64,000 bases of DNA. It comes from Flavisolibacter nicotianae (lineage in GTDB: Bacteria > Bacteroidota > Bacteroidia > Chitinophagales > Chitinophagaceae). Of this stretch, positions 40,016-49,399 are shown in pieces. The stretch is from positions 62,001-126,000 of the forward strand of contig NZ_RBCI01000010.1 of NCBI RefSeq assembly GCF_003628535.1, written 5' to 3'. Position 1 is the first letter of the stretch. Each line of letters starts with the position of its first letter. The translations under genes and the position numbers were made by a program. Under the pieces are notes generated by a model. That model did no database searches, was not told the DNA's origin, and saw only the letters and a program-made list of their open reading frames with translations.

Positions 40016-42787
40016 TTATTTTTCCTTGAAGGCTTTTGGCGTTACGCCGAATTTCGACTTGAACACGGTTGAAAAATACGCCGGCGAAGAAAAGCCGACT
40101 TTGAAAGATATTTCCGAGATGCTCAGTTCTTCATGCTGCAGGAGATACCGGGCTTTCTGCAGCCGGGTGGAAAGGATGTAATCGTTCACATTCACATTCA
40201 TCAGGGCTTTTACTTTACGGTAAAGCTGCACCCGCGAAATGCCCAGGTCTTTGCAGATATCTTCAATGGTGAAGTCTTCGTTGGCCAGGTTGCTTTCCAC
40301 AATGGCCGTAAAGTCACTGATAAACTTGCGGTCGATTTTTGCAACCGTCTGCGTTTTCAGGTTCGATGGCAGTTCGGCGGAATAATGCTCTTTCAGCATG
40401 ACCCTGTTTGCCAGCATGCATTCAATGGTTGTTTCCAGGAACTCGATGTTGAACGGTTTTGTTATGTAGGCGTCGGCCCGGTTTTTCAGTCCCTCGAGCT
40501 GGCTCTCCATGTTGGTCTTGCCTGTCAGCATCACGACGGGGATGTGCGAGGTCCTGATATCCGATTTCAGGATATTGGTCAGGGCCATTCCGTCTTTACC
40601 CGGAATGATCACGTCTGTGACAATCAGGTCGGGCACTACGTCGAAAGCCTGTTGCAAAGCGCTCTGGCCATCGAAGGCTTCAACGACTTCGTAATGGCTT
40701 TGCAGGCGCTGTTTTAAAAATTTGCGCAGGTCTTCGTTGTCTTCAATTAACAGGAGGGTATGCTCTTTTTCCAGCTTCAGTCCTTCCGGTTCCTGCTTCG
40801 CCGATTCGTTGACGAGATCCGTGGTGTACACTTTTTCGTCCTCATAAAGAACAAAGGGTGCGCTGGCTGCTTCGATGATTTCTTCCGGCTTCAAATGGTC
40901 CTTGCCGAGCGGCAACCGGATGGTGAACGTCGTGCCCTGTCGTTTCCTGCTTTCTACCGCGATTGACCCCTTGTGCAGCGTAATGAGTTCTTTGGAAAGC
41001 GCAAGACCCAGGCCGGAGCCTTTTTGATTTTCAAATTCGCCCTGGTAGAAAACATTGAACACATTTTTTACCGCATCTTCTGTCATGCCCACACCGTTGT
41101 CTTCCACTTTGATGACGACCTCTTTGTTATCGGCGCTGCGGTTCACATACACATGAATCAACCCGCCATCGCGGGTAAATTTGAACGCATTGGATAGCAG
41201 GTTGAACAGGACCTTGTCGAGCATGTTCACGTCAAACCAGACAGGCAGGCTTCGTTCGTTCGTCAGCAGGCGCAGGTCGATGCCGCGTTTCTGGGCGATC
41301 CGTTCGTACGACTGGAGGATTTCATTCGTAAACAGGATCAGATCGTTTTCGGAAGCCCGCAGGCGCATTTTCTCCACTTCAATTTTGCGAAAGTCCATCA
41401 GCTGGTTAACCAGCCGCAAAAGGCGAATGACGTTCTTGTGCACGAGCTGCAGGTTACGGCTCCATCGCTGGTTGTTTTTGGCGTCGGCCAGCATTTCTTC
41501 CAGCGGTGCAAGAATCAGCGTAAGCGGCGTACGGAATTCGTGCGAAATGTTGGTGAAGAAGCTCACCTTGGCTTCGTTGGCCACCTGTGCTTTTGCCGAC
41601 ATGTCTTCCAGTTCCTCCTTTTGCAAAAGGATCGCTTTGTTTTGCTCTTGCAGCTTTTGGTTGATCTTCCTGTTTTGCCGGAAAAGATAAAACAGCACGC
41701 CTCCGAACGTAAGTGCCAGCACAAGCGACGAGATCAGGATATATAAAAAGGTACGCTGGTGATTGGTGATGGTCTTCATTTCATCCAGCAGGGTGCGCTG
41801 CCGTTCGATCGATCGCTGCTGGCTGCTCATCTTGTCGGCCTGCAGCTTCATGTAGCGCACATTGGTGGAATCAATCACCGTGGTTTGAATCACGTTTTCT
41901 TTTTCGAAATTTTCCTTGTTGAGAATTTTCAGCGCGGTCTGGATCGCGTCTTCGCCGCCGGTTGGATAGAGCATGGTAGCCGTGACCAGTTTGTTGCCGA
42001 CAAATTCCATCCCGCAACCGCTGCAGGGAAGGCCGTCCACACCGATGATTTTGGGCACAGGCAGTCCCTTGCTTTGAAAGACTTCGTAGGTTCCCGACGC
42101 CATCATATCGTTTTGTGCAAATACCAGGTCAACCGGCGCCTTGCCGGCAATTTCAGCCAGTCTTTCTTTCGCCTTTGTCTTGTACCATTCGCCGTTCAGC
42201 CGTTCTACCTGTATCGACGGATAGGGCCGCAGCGCATCCGAAAAGCCCCGGTCGCGTTCCATGGCCGGCGTGGATTTGGGCAGACCGGTGATTTCAACAA
42301 CGCTGCCCCTGCCTTTCAACAGGTTAACGGTGTATTCACCCGCCATCCGACCGATGTTGTAATTGTCGCCTCCCACATAAGCCGTATACGAGGGCGACGA
42401 AATCTTCCTGTCGACCACGATAACCGGCGTGCCTTTGCGAAAGGTTTCTTCAACAACGGGTGTGAGCGGTGCCGCTTCGTTGGGCGAAATGATCAGCAGG
42501 TCGATGCCTTTGCGAACCAGTTCTTTCACCTGGCTGATTTGCCGCTCGCTGTTCCCATCGGCGTCGCGGTAGAGAAAGGTGACGTTAGGGTAAAACGAAA
42601 GTTCCCGCTTCATTTCTTCGAGCATGGTTTTCCGCCAGGCGTCCGACTCGACGCACTGCGAGAATCCAATCACAAACTCCTTTGACTTTGGCTCTTTGTT
42701 ACACGACCAGAGAGAGAAGAAAAGAAGGACCTGAAAAACGGCCAGGACAACGCGATAGCTGTTACGATGCTGCACAGGATAAAGCAA
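40016..42787 (-). CDS. hybrid two-component system regulator with sugar-binding periplasmic domain (BT1754-like)
   Basis: This protein of about 923 residues holds a whole signalling system. An N-terminal signal ends near LWSC (Cys29). A periplasmic-binding-protein-like sensor follows (37-310; NDMMASGTYEVF is typical of the ribose/fructose-type binders), then a transmembrane helix (347-369), histidine kinase (NISHEFRT, His416; ATPase with DNGVGM and GSGLGLAL), receiver (Asp725 in TDVIIPG) and AraC-type HTH (825-923). The layout matches BT1754 of Bacteroides, which senses fructose, and the genes across the gap form a fructan locus. No ATG fits; TTG at 42787 or GTG at 42775 is the likely start. 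LWSC looks like a lipobox, which would be odd for a membrane-spanning protein. Confidence 0.9.
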   Translation of the reverse strand: MLYPVQHRNSYRVVLAVFQVLLFFSLWSCNKEPKSKEFVIGFSQCVESDAWRKTMLEEMKRELSFYPNVTFLYRDADGNSERQISQVKELVRKGIDLLIISPNEAAPLTPVVEETFRKGTPVIVVDRKISSPSYTAYVGGDNYNIGRMAGEYTVNLLKGRGSVVEITGLPKSTPAMERDRGFSDALRPYPSIQVERLNGEWYKTKAKERLAEIAGKAPVDLVFAQNDMMASGTYEVFQSKGLPVPKIIGVDGLPCSGCGMEFVGNKLVTATMLYPTGGEDAIQTALKILNKENFEKENVIQTTVIDSTNVRYMKLQADKMSSQQRSIERQRTLLDEMKTITNHQRTFLYILISSLVLALTFGGVLFYLFRQNRKINQKLQEQNKAILLQKEELEDMSAKAQVANEAKVSFFTNISHEFRTPLTLILAPLEEMLADAKNNQRWSRNLQLVHKNVIRLLRLVNQLMDFRKIEVEKMRLRASENDLILFTNEILQSYERIAQKRGIDLRLLTNERSLPVWFDVNMLDKVLFNLLSNAFKFTRDGGLIHVYVNRSADNKEVVIKVEDNGVGMTEDAVKNVFNVFYQGEFENQKGSGLGLALSKELITLHKGSIAVESRKRQGTTFTIRLPLGKDHLKPEEIIEAASAPFVLYEDEKVYTTDLVNESAKQEPEGLKLEKEHTLLLIEDNEDLRKFLKQRLQSHYEVVEAFDGQSALQQAFDVVPDLIVTDVIIPGKDGMALTNILKSDIRTSHIPVVMLTGKTNMESQLEGLKNRADAYITKPFNIEFLETTIECMLANRVMLKEHYSAELPSNLKTQTVAKIDRKFISDFTAIVESNLANEDFTIEDICKDLGISRVQLYRKVKALMNVNVNDYILSTRLQKARYLLQHEELSISEISFKVGFSSPAYFSTVFKSKFGVTPKAFKEK

Positions 42788-43471
42788 TCATTTGGTGGAA
42801 AAGCTTTCTGCAAGTTAAGGAAGTTCAATAGAAATCAGGTGGCGCAATTCTGTCATGCTGCGAAAAAAACAAAACTGCGATAGCGAAGCCGGGTACTTTA
42901 TTTTCCGATCGGGAAGAGCAGAGGTGAGAACGGACTTGTTGTATTTAGATGTTCAAACACCGGTTTGAGCACCAGAAATTTTTGGAAACAAATTCGAAAC
43001 AAGCCGTTACAAATTTGAAATAGTGTAAAAAGGGATCATATTTAATCGGCTGATGGAAAATCGATTGTTGTTCGTTGGATTTTTTTTCCGTTTAAAAGCA
43101 ATTGAAACAAAATCCAAAGGCTGGCGGTACCCGGCATTGGTATATTGGGTGAAATTGCTTGCGATATGAAACTGCGCAAATTCACACCGGGATATTTTTT
43201 TTACGTTGACAGGAATTTTCCGAACGCTCCTGCTCCTGTCATTCTTGCAGGTATACCAGCGCTCCCCGGTGTGGTTTTATCGTCCGAAACCCCGGCCCCT
43301 TTTTTCGAACCGGCAACGGCATTTACCTGTCTGTATCCTGTCCTGTTGCCTGCTTTCCGTATCCCGTCTATAACCGGTATATCTTAATTGTGCGGTCGCC
43401 TCCGAAAGAGTGCGGCCTTTTGTACTTCCGTCCATTGAAACTGCTTTCATCCATCACATAAAACAATACAA
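42788..43471. other. regulatory intergenic region of the fructan locus (684 bp)
   Basis: No gene was recognised; an 80-codon frame at 43145-43387 is rich in proline and has no family feature. The region separates the hybrid regulator from the fructokinase gene and is likely to contain its binding sites, including the direct repeat at 42988-43020 and an inverted repeat TCAAAC/GTTTGA at 42953-42968. A TATATTGG stretch near 43140 is a weak -7 candidate. Confidence 0.5.
42988..43020. promoter_or_regulatory. 21-bp-spaced direct repeat, candidate binding site of the hybrid regulator
   Basis: ACAAATTCGAAA begins at 42988 and ACAAATTTGAAA at 43009: 11 of 12 positions are the same and the period is 21 bases (two helical turns). 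AraC-type domains bind direct repeats with such spacing. It lies about 450 bases upstream of the fructokinase gene and 200 bases from the regulator's start. Confidence 0.45.
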
Positions 43472-44401
43472 ATGGAACGAACCTCTCTACACCAGGTGGT
43501 GTGTTTTGGCGAAGTGCTGTGGGACCTGCTGCCCACCAAAGCGCTGCCGGGTGGTGCGCCGATGAACGTTGCCTATCATCTGCAAAAGCTGGGTTCCCAC
43601 CCCGCCCTGATTTCAAAAATTGGCACCGACGACTATGGGAAAGGACTGGTAGACATGCTTGCCAGCAACGGCCTCACTACGGATTTTCTGCAGGTTGATT
43701 ACACCCATCCAACGGGACTGGTATACGCCAAACCCAACGAGCACAACGAAGTGGTCTACGATATTGTGTTCCCGTCCGCCTGGGATTTTATTACCTGGCA
43801 GGACGACTTTGCGCCGCTTGTGGCAGAAGCCGGGTTCTTCGTCTACGGCAGCCTTACCTCGCGGAACAAGGTATCGAGGGAAACGCTTTACCGCTTGCTC
43901 GAAATTGCAAAGACCAAAGTGCTCGACATCAACCTTCGTCCGCCGCATTTTAACCGCACCCACGTGGAGTCCCTGCTCCGGCATGCGGACATTCTGAAGA
44001 TGAATATTGCGGAACTGGAACTGATCACGGGCTGGTTCAGTCAGTTTGCGAACACCGAAGACCGGATGAAGCTTATCCAGGACCGTTTTCACATCGACAC
44101 TATTATTGTCACCATGGGTGGTGAGGGTGCAATTGTAAGCAACAAGGGAATTGTCTATCGCCACGAAGGCTTTCATGTAACGGTGGCCGACACCATCGGC
44201 AGTGGCGATGCCTTTCTTGCGGGCTTTATTTATCGCCTGTTGAACGGAGCCGGTATGGAGGACGCATTAACGTTCGCGTCGGGAACAGGTGCTTTCATCG
44301 CCACCCAATCGGGTGCCTGTCCCTCCTACGAAGTCTCTCAAATTACAGCGTTGATGCAGGCTGCTACGCACAAAAACGCCAATCTATTTTATAACAATTA
44401 A
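43472..44401 (+). CDS. fructokinase (PfkB family)
   Basis: This 309-residue cytoplasmic kinase phosphorylates fructose, the product of fructan cleavage. Family motifs are GEVLWDLLPT (13-22), GGAPMNVAYHLQKLG (27-41, substrate contact) and DTIGSGDAFLAGF near residue 240, which has the catalytic Asp and the anion hole. It is the first gene of the fructan cluster on the + strand, with SusC 12 bases later. Bacteroides has the same gene (BT1757) at its fructan locus. Other PfkB sugar kinases cannot be ruled out by motif alone, but the GH32 and hybrid regulator neighbours settle it. Confidence 0.88.
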   Translation: MERTSLHQVVCFGEVLWDLLPTKALPGGAPMNVAYHLQKLGSHPALISKIGTDDYGKGLVDMLASNGLTTDFLQVDYTHPTGLVYAKPNEHNEVVYDIVFPSAWDFITWQDDFAPLVAEAGFFVYGSLTSRNKVSRETLYRLLEIAKTKVLDINLRPPHFNRTHVESLLRHADILKMNIAELELITGWFSQFANTEDRMKLIQDRFHIDTIIVTMGGEGAIVSNKGIVYRHEGFHVTVADTIGSGDAFLAGFIYRLLNGAGMEDALTFASGTGAFIATQSGACPSYEVSQITALMQAATHKNANLFYNN

Positions 44402-44413
44402 AAACGACAAATT

Positions 44414-47400
44414 ATGAGAAAGCTTGTCTACTTTCTTTCTTTTCTTCTGTTGACCATGCAGGCGCTGGCACAGGAAAAAAAAGTGAGCGGTAAGGTCACC
44501 AACAAAGGTGAAAACGATAAACCGCTGGTGAATGCGACGGTGCAGGTCAAGGGCACGACCATCGCAACACAAACCAATGCTGAAGGACGCTACACGATTT
44601 CCGTGCCCAATGATTCAAGTATCCTGGTGGTTTCCTTTGTCGGCTTCCAGGCCGCCGAAATGCCGACTTCCGGGGCCACCGTTGTCGACGTTTCATTGAA
44701 TCAACTTCCCCTGGAAATGAACCAGGTGGTGGTGGTGGGTTATACCTCGCAACGGAAGAAAGACATGACCGGCGCCGTGGCTGTTGTGGATTTAACTCCT
44801 GTTAAAAACAACAGCTCGGGCAATACCATGCAGGCCTTGCAGGGCAGGGTGGCCGGTTTGTACATCGAAAAAGACGGCTCACCCAATGGCGCCAACGGCA
44901 AGATCCTGATCCGCGGCGCCAATACGCTGGGCAATAACGATCCACTTTATATTATCGACGGAATCCCGACAACAAGGCCGGAAGTATTTCAAACCATGAA
45001 CCCTGCCAACATCGCTTCCGTACAGGTTTTGAAAGATGCGTCGGCCGCGTCGATTTATGGTTCCCGCGCCTCGAACGGGGTTATTATTGTAACCACTAAA
45101 AACGGCGGAAACACGAACAGTAAAGTCGTTTTCCAGTTCGACAACAGTGTTTCGGTACAATCGGAAAAATATTCGCGGTTCAAAGTGCTCACTGCGGAAG
45201 AAAGAGGCCGCGCCTTGTGGCAGGCATCGGTCAACGACAGGCAAGACCCGGCGGCCGGCTATGGCGAGATTTACAATTTTGACTGGAACGGTGATTTCAA
45301 TAACCCGGTACTCCGTTCGGTGACCGCCAAGCCCTTTGTCGGTGGCGACCCGAATACACCCGCCGGCAACACGGATTGGCAGGATGTGATGTACAAGAAG
45401 GCTTTCGTGACCAACAACAGCCTGACCGTTTCGGCCGGTAACCGGACCTCGTCCTTGGAAATCAACCTGGGTTATTATAACAATTCCGGGATGTTGCGCT
45501 ACACGGGCTACCAGCGGTACAACGGCAGCATCAATGCCATCACCCGTGCCTTTAACGACAGGGTGACCTTTGGTGCGAATCTACGTATGTCCAACTCCGA
45601 TGAAAGGCTGGTTGCCAAAGACCTGGGCGGTGAATCAACGACGTACCTGGCCGTTACCTTGGCTCCTACGATTCCCGTTTACCAGAAAGACGGCCAAACC
45701 TTTGCCGGTGAGTTGGGCGCCGGTTATTCCGACCGTAACAACCCCTTGCACATGCAGTACCTGGCCCGGTGGAACAATACCAACCGCCTGAGCACATTCG
45801 GAAATGTTTTCGCCGAAATACAGCCGATTAAGAATTTATTCTTCAAATCGAACATCGGTGCCGACAAGGCTGACTATCTCAACAAGGTGATTGCTCCCAC
45901 GTTTACGGAAGGCGCACTAAGCCGCTCAACGAACAGCCTGACCTATGACCAGAACCGCTTTTTGAGCCTGACCTTTTCCAATACCCTGCGTTACAACTGG
46001 AACCTTCATGCCGACCATCGTTTTAATTTCCTCGTCGGTACCGAATACATCAAAACGGATCTGAACTTTCAAACGACGAAGAAAGAAGGCTTTGCCCTGC
46101 AAACAAAGGAATATTTTACCCTCAATGCCGCCACCGGCAACACCAACGTTTCCGGCGGTTCAACCGGCAACCGCCTGTTCTCGCAGTTTGGACGGGTGGA
46201 CTACAATTTTGCCGACAGGTACCTGGCGGCCGTTACTGTCCGGCGTGATGGTTCCTCCCGCTTTGGTACCGAAAACCAATACGGTATTTTCCCGGCCGCT
46301 TCCGTTGGCTGGCGGATCGACAAAGAAGGGTTCATGAAGAACAACCGTTTCGTTTCCGAATTGAAACTGAGAGCCGGTGTCGGTCGTGTGGGAAACCAGC
46401 AAATCGGCGACCTGGCACGTTTTGGATTGTTTGATACCCGCTATGGAACCACCCTTGCGCAACTGGTGGGCGGCTTCTGGGAACAGTACATGAACATTGG
46501 TACGGCCTACTCGCTGAACGGTGCCAACACTGGTACGCTGCCGTCGGGATTTGTACAGATCCAGGCGGCAAACCCGGGACTGAAATGGGAAAGCACGGAA
46601 GAAATCAATACGGGTGTAGACTTTACCGTTTTCCAGAATAAAATTTTTGGATCGTTCGACTATTTCTCCAGAAAGACCACCGGCATCCTGATTACGCCGC
46701 CGGTAGCCTCGGCTTTGGGCGAAGGACAATCAAAGGCAGTCAATGGTGCTTCAAAGACCAACCAAGGATGGGAATTTGTGATTGGCTACCGCGGCGACAG
46801 GGTGGGTCAGTTGAAATACAATGTACAGGCAAATTTTGCGCACTTCCGTGACAAGATTACGGATCTGCCGGAAGCGGTACGTCCGGCCTACCCGGGCAAC
46901 CTTGTCAACACCATCATCGGCCATTCGCAGTTTGATATTTTCGGCTACAAAACGGCTGGCCTTTTCCAATCGCAGGACGAAGTGACAAAAGCACCTACGC
47001 AGATTGGTGCTGCTCCCGGCCGCATTCGTTATGTGGACATCAACAACGATGGGGTGATCAATGACCTTGACCGCACCTGGATCGGTACCACGCTGCCGAA
47101 ACTGGAATACGGAATCAGGGTTGACCTGACCTACAAGCAATTTGATGCCTCCCTGTTTGGATCAGGTGTGGCGGGCAGAAATGGTTTTGATGCCTACACC
47201 TTCTTCAATAACCTTATGCATAGCAGGGAAAATGTAGGCCCCGGCGTATTCGATGCATGGACGCCGCAAAACACTTCTACACATGTGCCGGCATTGACAC
47301 TCAAAGACAACAACAACGAGGGACGCACGTCTGATTATTTCATTGTGAGCACGGCTTATTTCAAGATGCGCAACATCCAACTGGGGTATAGCCTGACGCC

Positions 47401-47557
47401 AAAGGCTGTCTTTTCACGGTTACGGTTCTTTGCCATGGGCGAGAATTTATTCCTGGTCAAGAGCAAAGACTACCAGGGCCCGGATCCCGAGCGGATCGAT
47501 ATCCGTCCGATCCCGATCCCCAAAACACTGACGCTTGGACTCAATGCATCGTTCTAA
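44414..47557 (+). CDS. SusC-like TonB-dependent transporter of the fructan locus
   Basis: This 1047-residue outer-membrane transporter pairs with the SusD-like protein downstream. Signal peptide to MQALAQ (20), carboxypeptidase-like domain (KVSGKVTNKGENDKPLVNA, 23-41 and on), plug with VVVVGYTSQRKKDMTGAVA and the SusC block ILIRGANTLGNNDPLYIIDG, then a barrel that ends in TLTLGLNASF. It would import fructo-oligosaccharides produced at the surface. The pairing with GH32 and fructokinase supports the substrate; sequence alone does not. The start is well placed 12 bases after the kinase stop. Confidence 0.9.
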   Translation: MRKLVYFLSFLLLTMQALAQEKKVSGKVTNKGENDKPLVNATVQVKGTTIATQTNAEGRYTISVPNDSSILVVSFVGFQAAEMPTSGATVVDVSLNQLPLEMNQVVVVGYTSQRKKDMTGAVAVVDLTPVKNNSSGNTMQALQGRVAGLYIEKDGSPNGANGKILIRGANTLGNNDPLYIIDGIPTTRPEVFQTMNPANIASVQVLKDASAASIYGSRASNGVIIVTTKNGGNTNSKVVFQFDNSVSVQSEKYSRFKVLTAEERGRALWQASVNDRQDPAAGYGEIYNFDWNGDFNNPVLRSVTAKPFVGGDPNTPAGNTDWQDVMYKKAFVTNNSLTVSAGNRTSSLEINLGYYNNSGMLRYTGYQRYNGSINAITRAFNDRVTFGANLRMSNSDERLVAKDLGGESTTYLAVTLAPTIPVYQKDGQTFAGELGAGYSDRNNPLHMQYLARWNNTNRLSTFGNVFAEIQPIKNLFFKSNIGADKADYLNKVIAPTFTEGALSRSTNSLTYDQNRFLSLTFSNTLRYNWNLHADHRFNFLVGTEYIKTDLNFQTTKKEGFALQTKEYFTLNAATGNTNVSGGSTGNRLFSQFGRVDYNFADRYLAAVTVRRDGSSRFGTENQYGIFPAASVGWRIDKEGFMKNNRFVSELKLRAGVGRVGNQQIGDLARFGLFDTRYGTTLAQLVGGFWEQYMNIGTAYSLNGANTGTLPSGFVQIQAANPGLKWESTEEINTGVDFTVFQNKIFGSFDYFSRKTTGILITPPVASALGEGQSKAVNGASKTNQGWEFVIGYRGDRVGQLKYNVQANFAHFRDKITDLPEAVRPAYPGNLVNTIIGHSQFDIFGYKTAGLFQSQDEVTKAPTQIGAAPGRIRYVDINNDGVINDLDRTWIGTTLPKLEYGIRVDLTYKQFDASLFGSGVAGRNGFDAYTFFNNLMHSRENVGPGVFDAWTPQNTSTHVPALTLKDNNNEGRTSDYFIVSTAYFKMRNIQLGYSLTPKAVFSRLRFFAMGENLFLVKSKDYQGPDPERIDIRPIPIPKTLTLGLNASF

Positions 47558-47620
47558 TCCTTTTCGGCTTTTAATTCACCTTGTTTCACGATGATGGTAT
47601 CATCAAAAAATAAAAACAAA

Positions 47621-49327
47621 ATGAAAAATCGAATCATACTTGCTTTGTTTACGTCAGGACTGCTGTTCCTCAGCTCCTGCAAAAAAGCACTGGACTATAC
47701 ACCAACCGGTGTGTTGGCTTCGACGGATTTAACATCGCCAACCGCTGTTGAAGGCCTGGTAACGGCGGCCTATGCGGCCATCGGCAACGGCGACATGATT
47801 GGACCCATTTACAGCAAATGGGCGTACGGAAGTGTGCGTTCGGACGACGCGTACAAAGGCGGTGGTGGCACCGGCGACGTGGGTGAAATCGACGCCATGG
47901 AACACTATAATCTGGTGACGCCGTCGATGGATGCCTTCGTGTCCCGCACCTGGAAGAATTTGTTCAAATCCATTTCAAGAGCCAATGTGGCCATGCGTGC
48001 CGTGAACGGAATTTCTGATGCGGCCTTTCCCAACAAGAAAAGCCGGTTGGCTGAACTGCATTTTCTGCGGGCACACAGCTATTTTACCATGAAACTCCTG
48101 TACAAGAACATTCCCATCTTTGATGAGAATGCATCGGAAGCAGACATCCTGAAAACGTCGAACACCCTGTCGAATGAGGAGGCATGGAACAAGATTGCAG
48201 CCGATTTCCAGTATGCCATTGACAACCTGCCCGAAAAACAAGCGGAACTCGGCCGGGCAAACAAGCTGGCGGCACAGGCTTACCTGGCGAAGCTGCGACT
48301 CTACCAGGCTTACGAGCAGGATGCCAACCATCACGTAACAAACATCAACCGCACTCGCCTGCAGGAAGTGGTGAACCTGACACAAGCCGTGATTTCGTCC
48401 GGACGTTATTCGCTGAGCAAAGACATCGCCGATAACTTTTTGCCGGAAACGGAAAACGGACCCGAGTCGGTCTTTGCCATCCAGTTTTCCATCAACGACG
48501 GAACCACCGCCGGCCGGTTGAACTTTGAAGACGGGTTGAACTATCCGCACGGTGCACCGCAGTACGGTTGCTGCGGTTTTCATGCCGCCAGCCAGAACCT
48601 GGTAAATGCACACACAACGGACGCCAACGGATTGCCCAATTTTGAAACCTTCAACAACAGCATTGCCGACCTGAACACACAAACCGTTGACCCACGGTTG
48701 GATCACACGGTTGGTATCGACGGACATCCGTACAAATACGACAACACAAAGCCGTTCAGCAATAGCTGGGTGCGGGATGCGGGTGTGTACGGAAATTTTC
48801 ACACCATGCGCAACCAGCAACTGGCAACAAGCAGCTCGTATTTGAAGCTCGGGCCTTTCATGGGTTCGGCAAAGAACTATGACATACTTCGCTACGATGA
48901 TATTTTGCTGATGCAAGCCGAGGCGTATATCGAACTGGATCAACCAGAGAAGGCGCTGCCCCTGATCAATCAAATCAGAACAAGAGCTGCGGCGAGCACC
49001 GGCCGGTTGAAAAAAGCCGATGGAACATTCCCATCGAAATACAATATCAAGGAATATCCTGCCGCCGGATGGACAAAAGACTATGCCCGCAAAGCCTTGC
49101 AGTGGGAGAGAAGGCTGGAGTTTGCAACCGAAGGCGAACGCTTTTTTGACCTGGTGCGGTGGGGTATAGCAGAACAAGTATTGAATGCGTACATCGCCGT
49201 GGAAAAAGGGCGAAGAACGTTTTTGGCAACGGCAAAATTCACGGCAGGACGGGACGAGTATCTGCCCATTCCACAGTCAGAAATTACATTCACCAAGGGG
49301 TTGTACAAACAAAATCCCGGTTATTAA
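47621..49327 (+). CDS. SusD-like glycan-binding lipoprotein of the fructan locus
   Basis: This 568-residue RagB/SusD-family surface lipoprotein follows its SusC partner. The signal peptide MKNRIILALFTSGLLFLSSC ends in a lipobox Cys at residue 20; an in-frame ATG ten codons upstream (47591) gives a poorer signal and was not used. LDYTPTGVLASTDL marks the SusD N-terminus, and ERRLEFATEGERFFDLVRWG the conserved C-terminal block. TPR-like helices lie between. It would bind fructans at the cell surface. A hairpin after the stop may reduce transcription of the downstream genes relative to SusCD. Confidence 0.9.
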   Translation: MKNRIILALFTSGLLFLSSCKKALDYTPTGVLASTDLTSPTAVEGLVTAAYAAIGNGDMIGPIYSKWAYGSVRSDDAYKGGGGTGDVGEIDAMEHYNLVTPSMDAFVSRTWKNLFKSISRANVAMRAVNGISDAAFPNKKSRLAELHFLRAHSYFTMKLLYKNIPIFDENASEADILKTSNTLSNEEAWNKIAADFQYAIDNLPEKQAELGRANKLAAQAYLAKLRLYQAYEQDANHHVTNINRTRLQEVVNLTQAVISSGRYSLSKDIADNFLPETENGPESVFAIQFSINDGTTAGRLNFEDGLNYPHGAPQYGCCGFHAASQNLVNAHTTDANGLPNFETFNNSIADLNTQTVDPRLDHTVGIDGHPYKYDNTKPFSNSWVRDAGVYGNFHTMRNQQLATSSSYLKLGPFMGSAKNYDILRYDDILLMQAEAYIELDQPEKALPLINQIRTRAAASTGRLKKADGTFPSKYNIKEYPAAGWTKDYARKALQWERRLEFATEGERFFDLVRWGIAEQVLNAYIAVEKGRRTFLATAKFTAGRDEYLPIPQSEITFTKGLYKQNPGY

Positions 49328-49342
49328 AACGAATGTATTTTT

Positions 49343-49372
49343 ATAGAGCAGGCCTGTTGATGCCTGCTCTAT
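49343..49372 (+). terminator. hairpin terminator or attenuator after the fructan SusD gene
   Basis: ATAGAGCAGGC (49343-49353) and GCCTGCTCTAT (49362-49372) are perfect 11-base arms around an 8-base loop. The T-run after it is weak (ATTTCC), so partial read-through into the thioredoxin-like gene is likely. Confidence 0.5.
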
Positions 49373-49399
49373 ATTTCCTGCTTTCAAAATTTTGTTTAC

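Noticed and set aside
43145-43387. 80-codon open frame in the fructan control region
   Set aside because: Proline-rich translation with no family feature, no promoter match, and it overlaps a region that looks regulatory.
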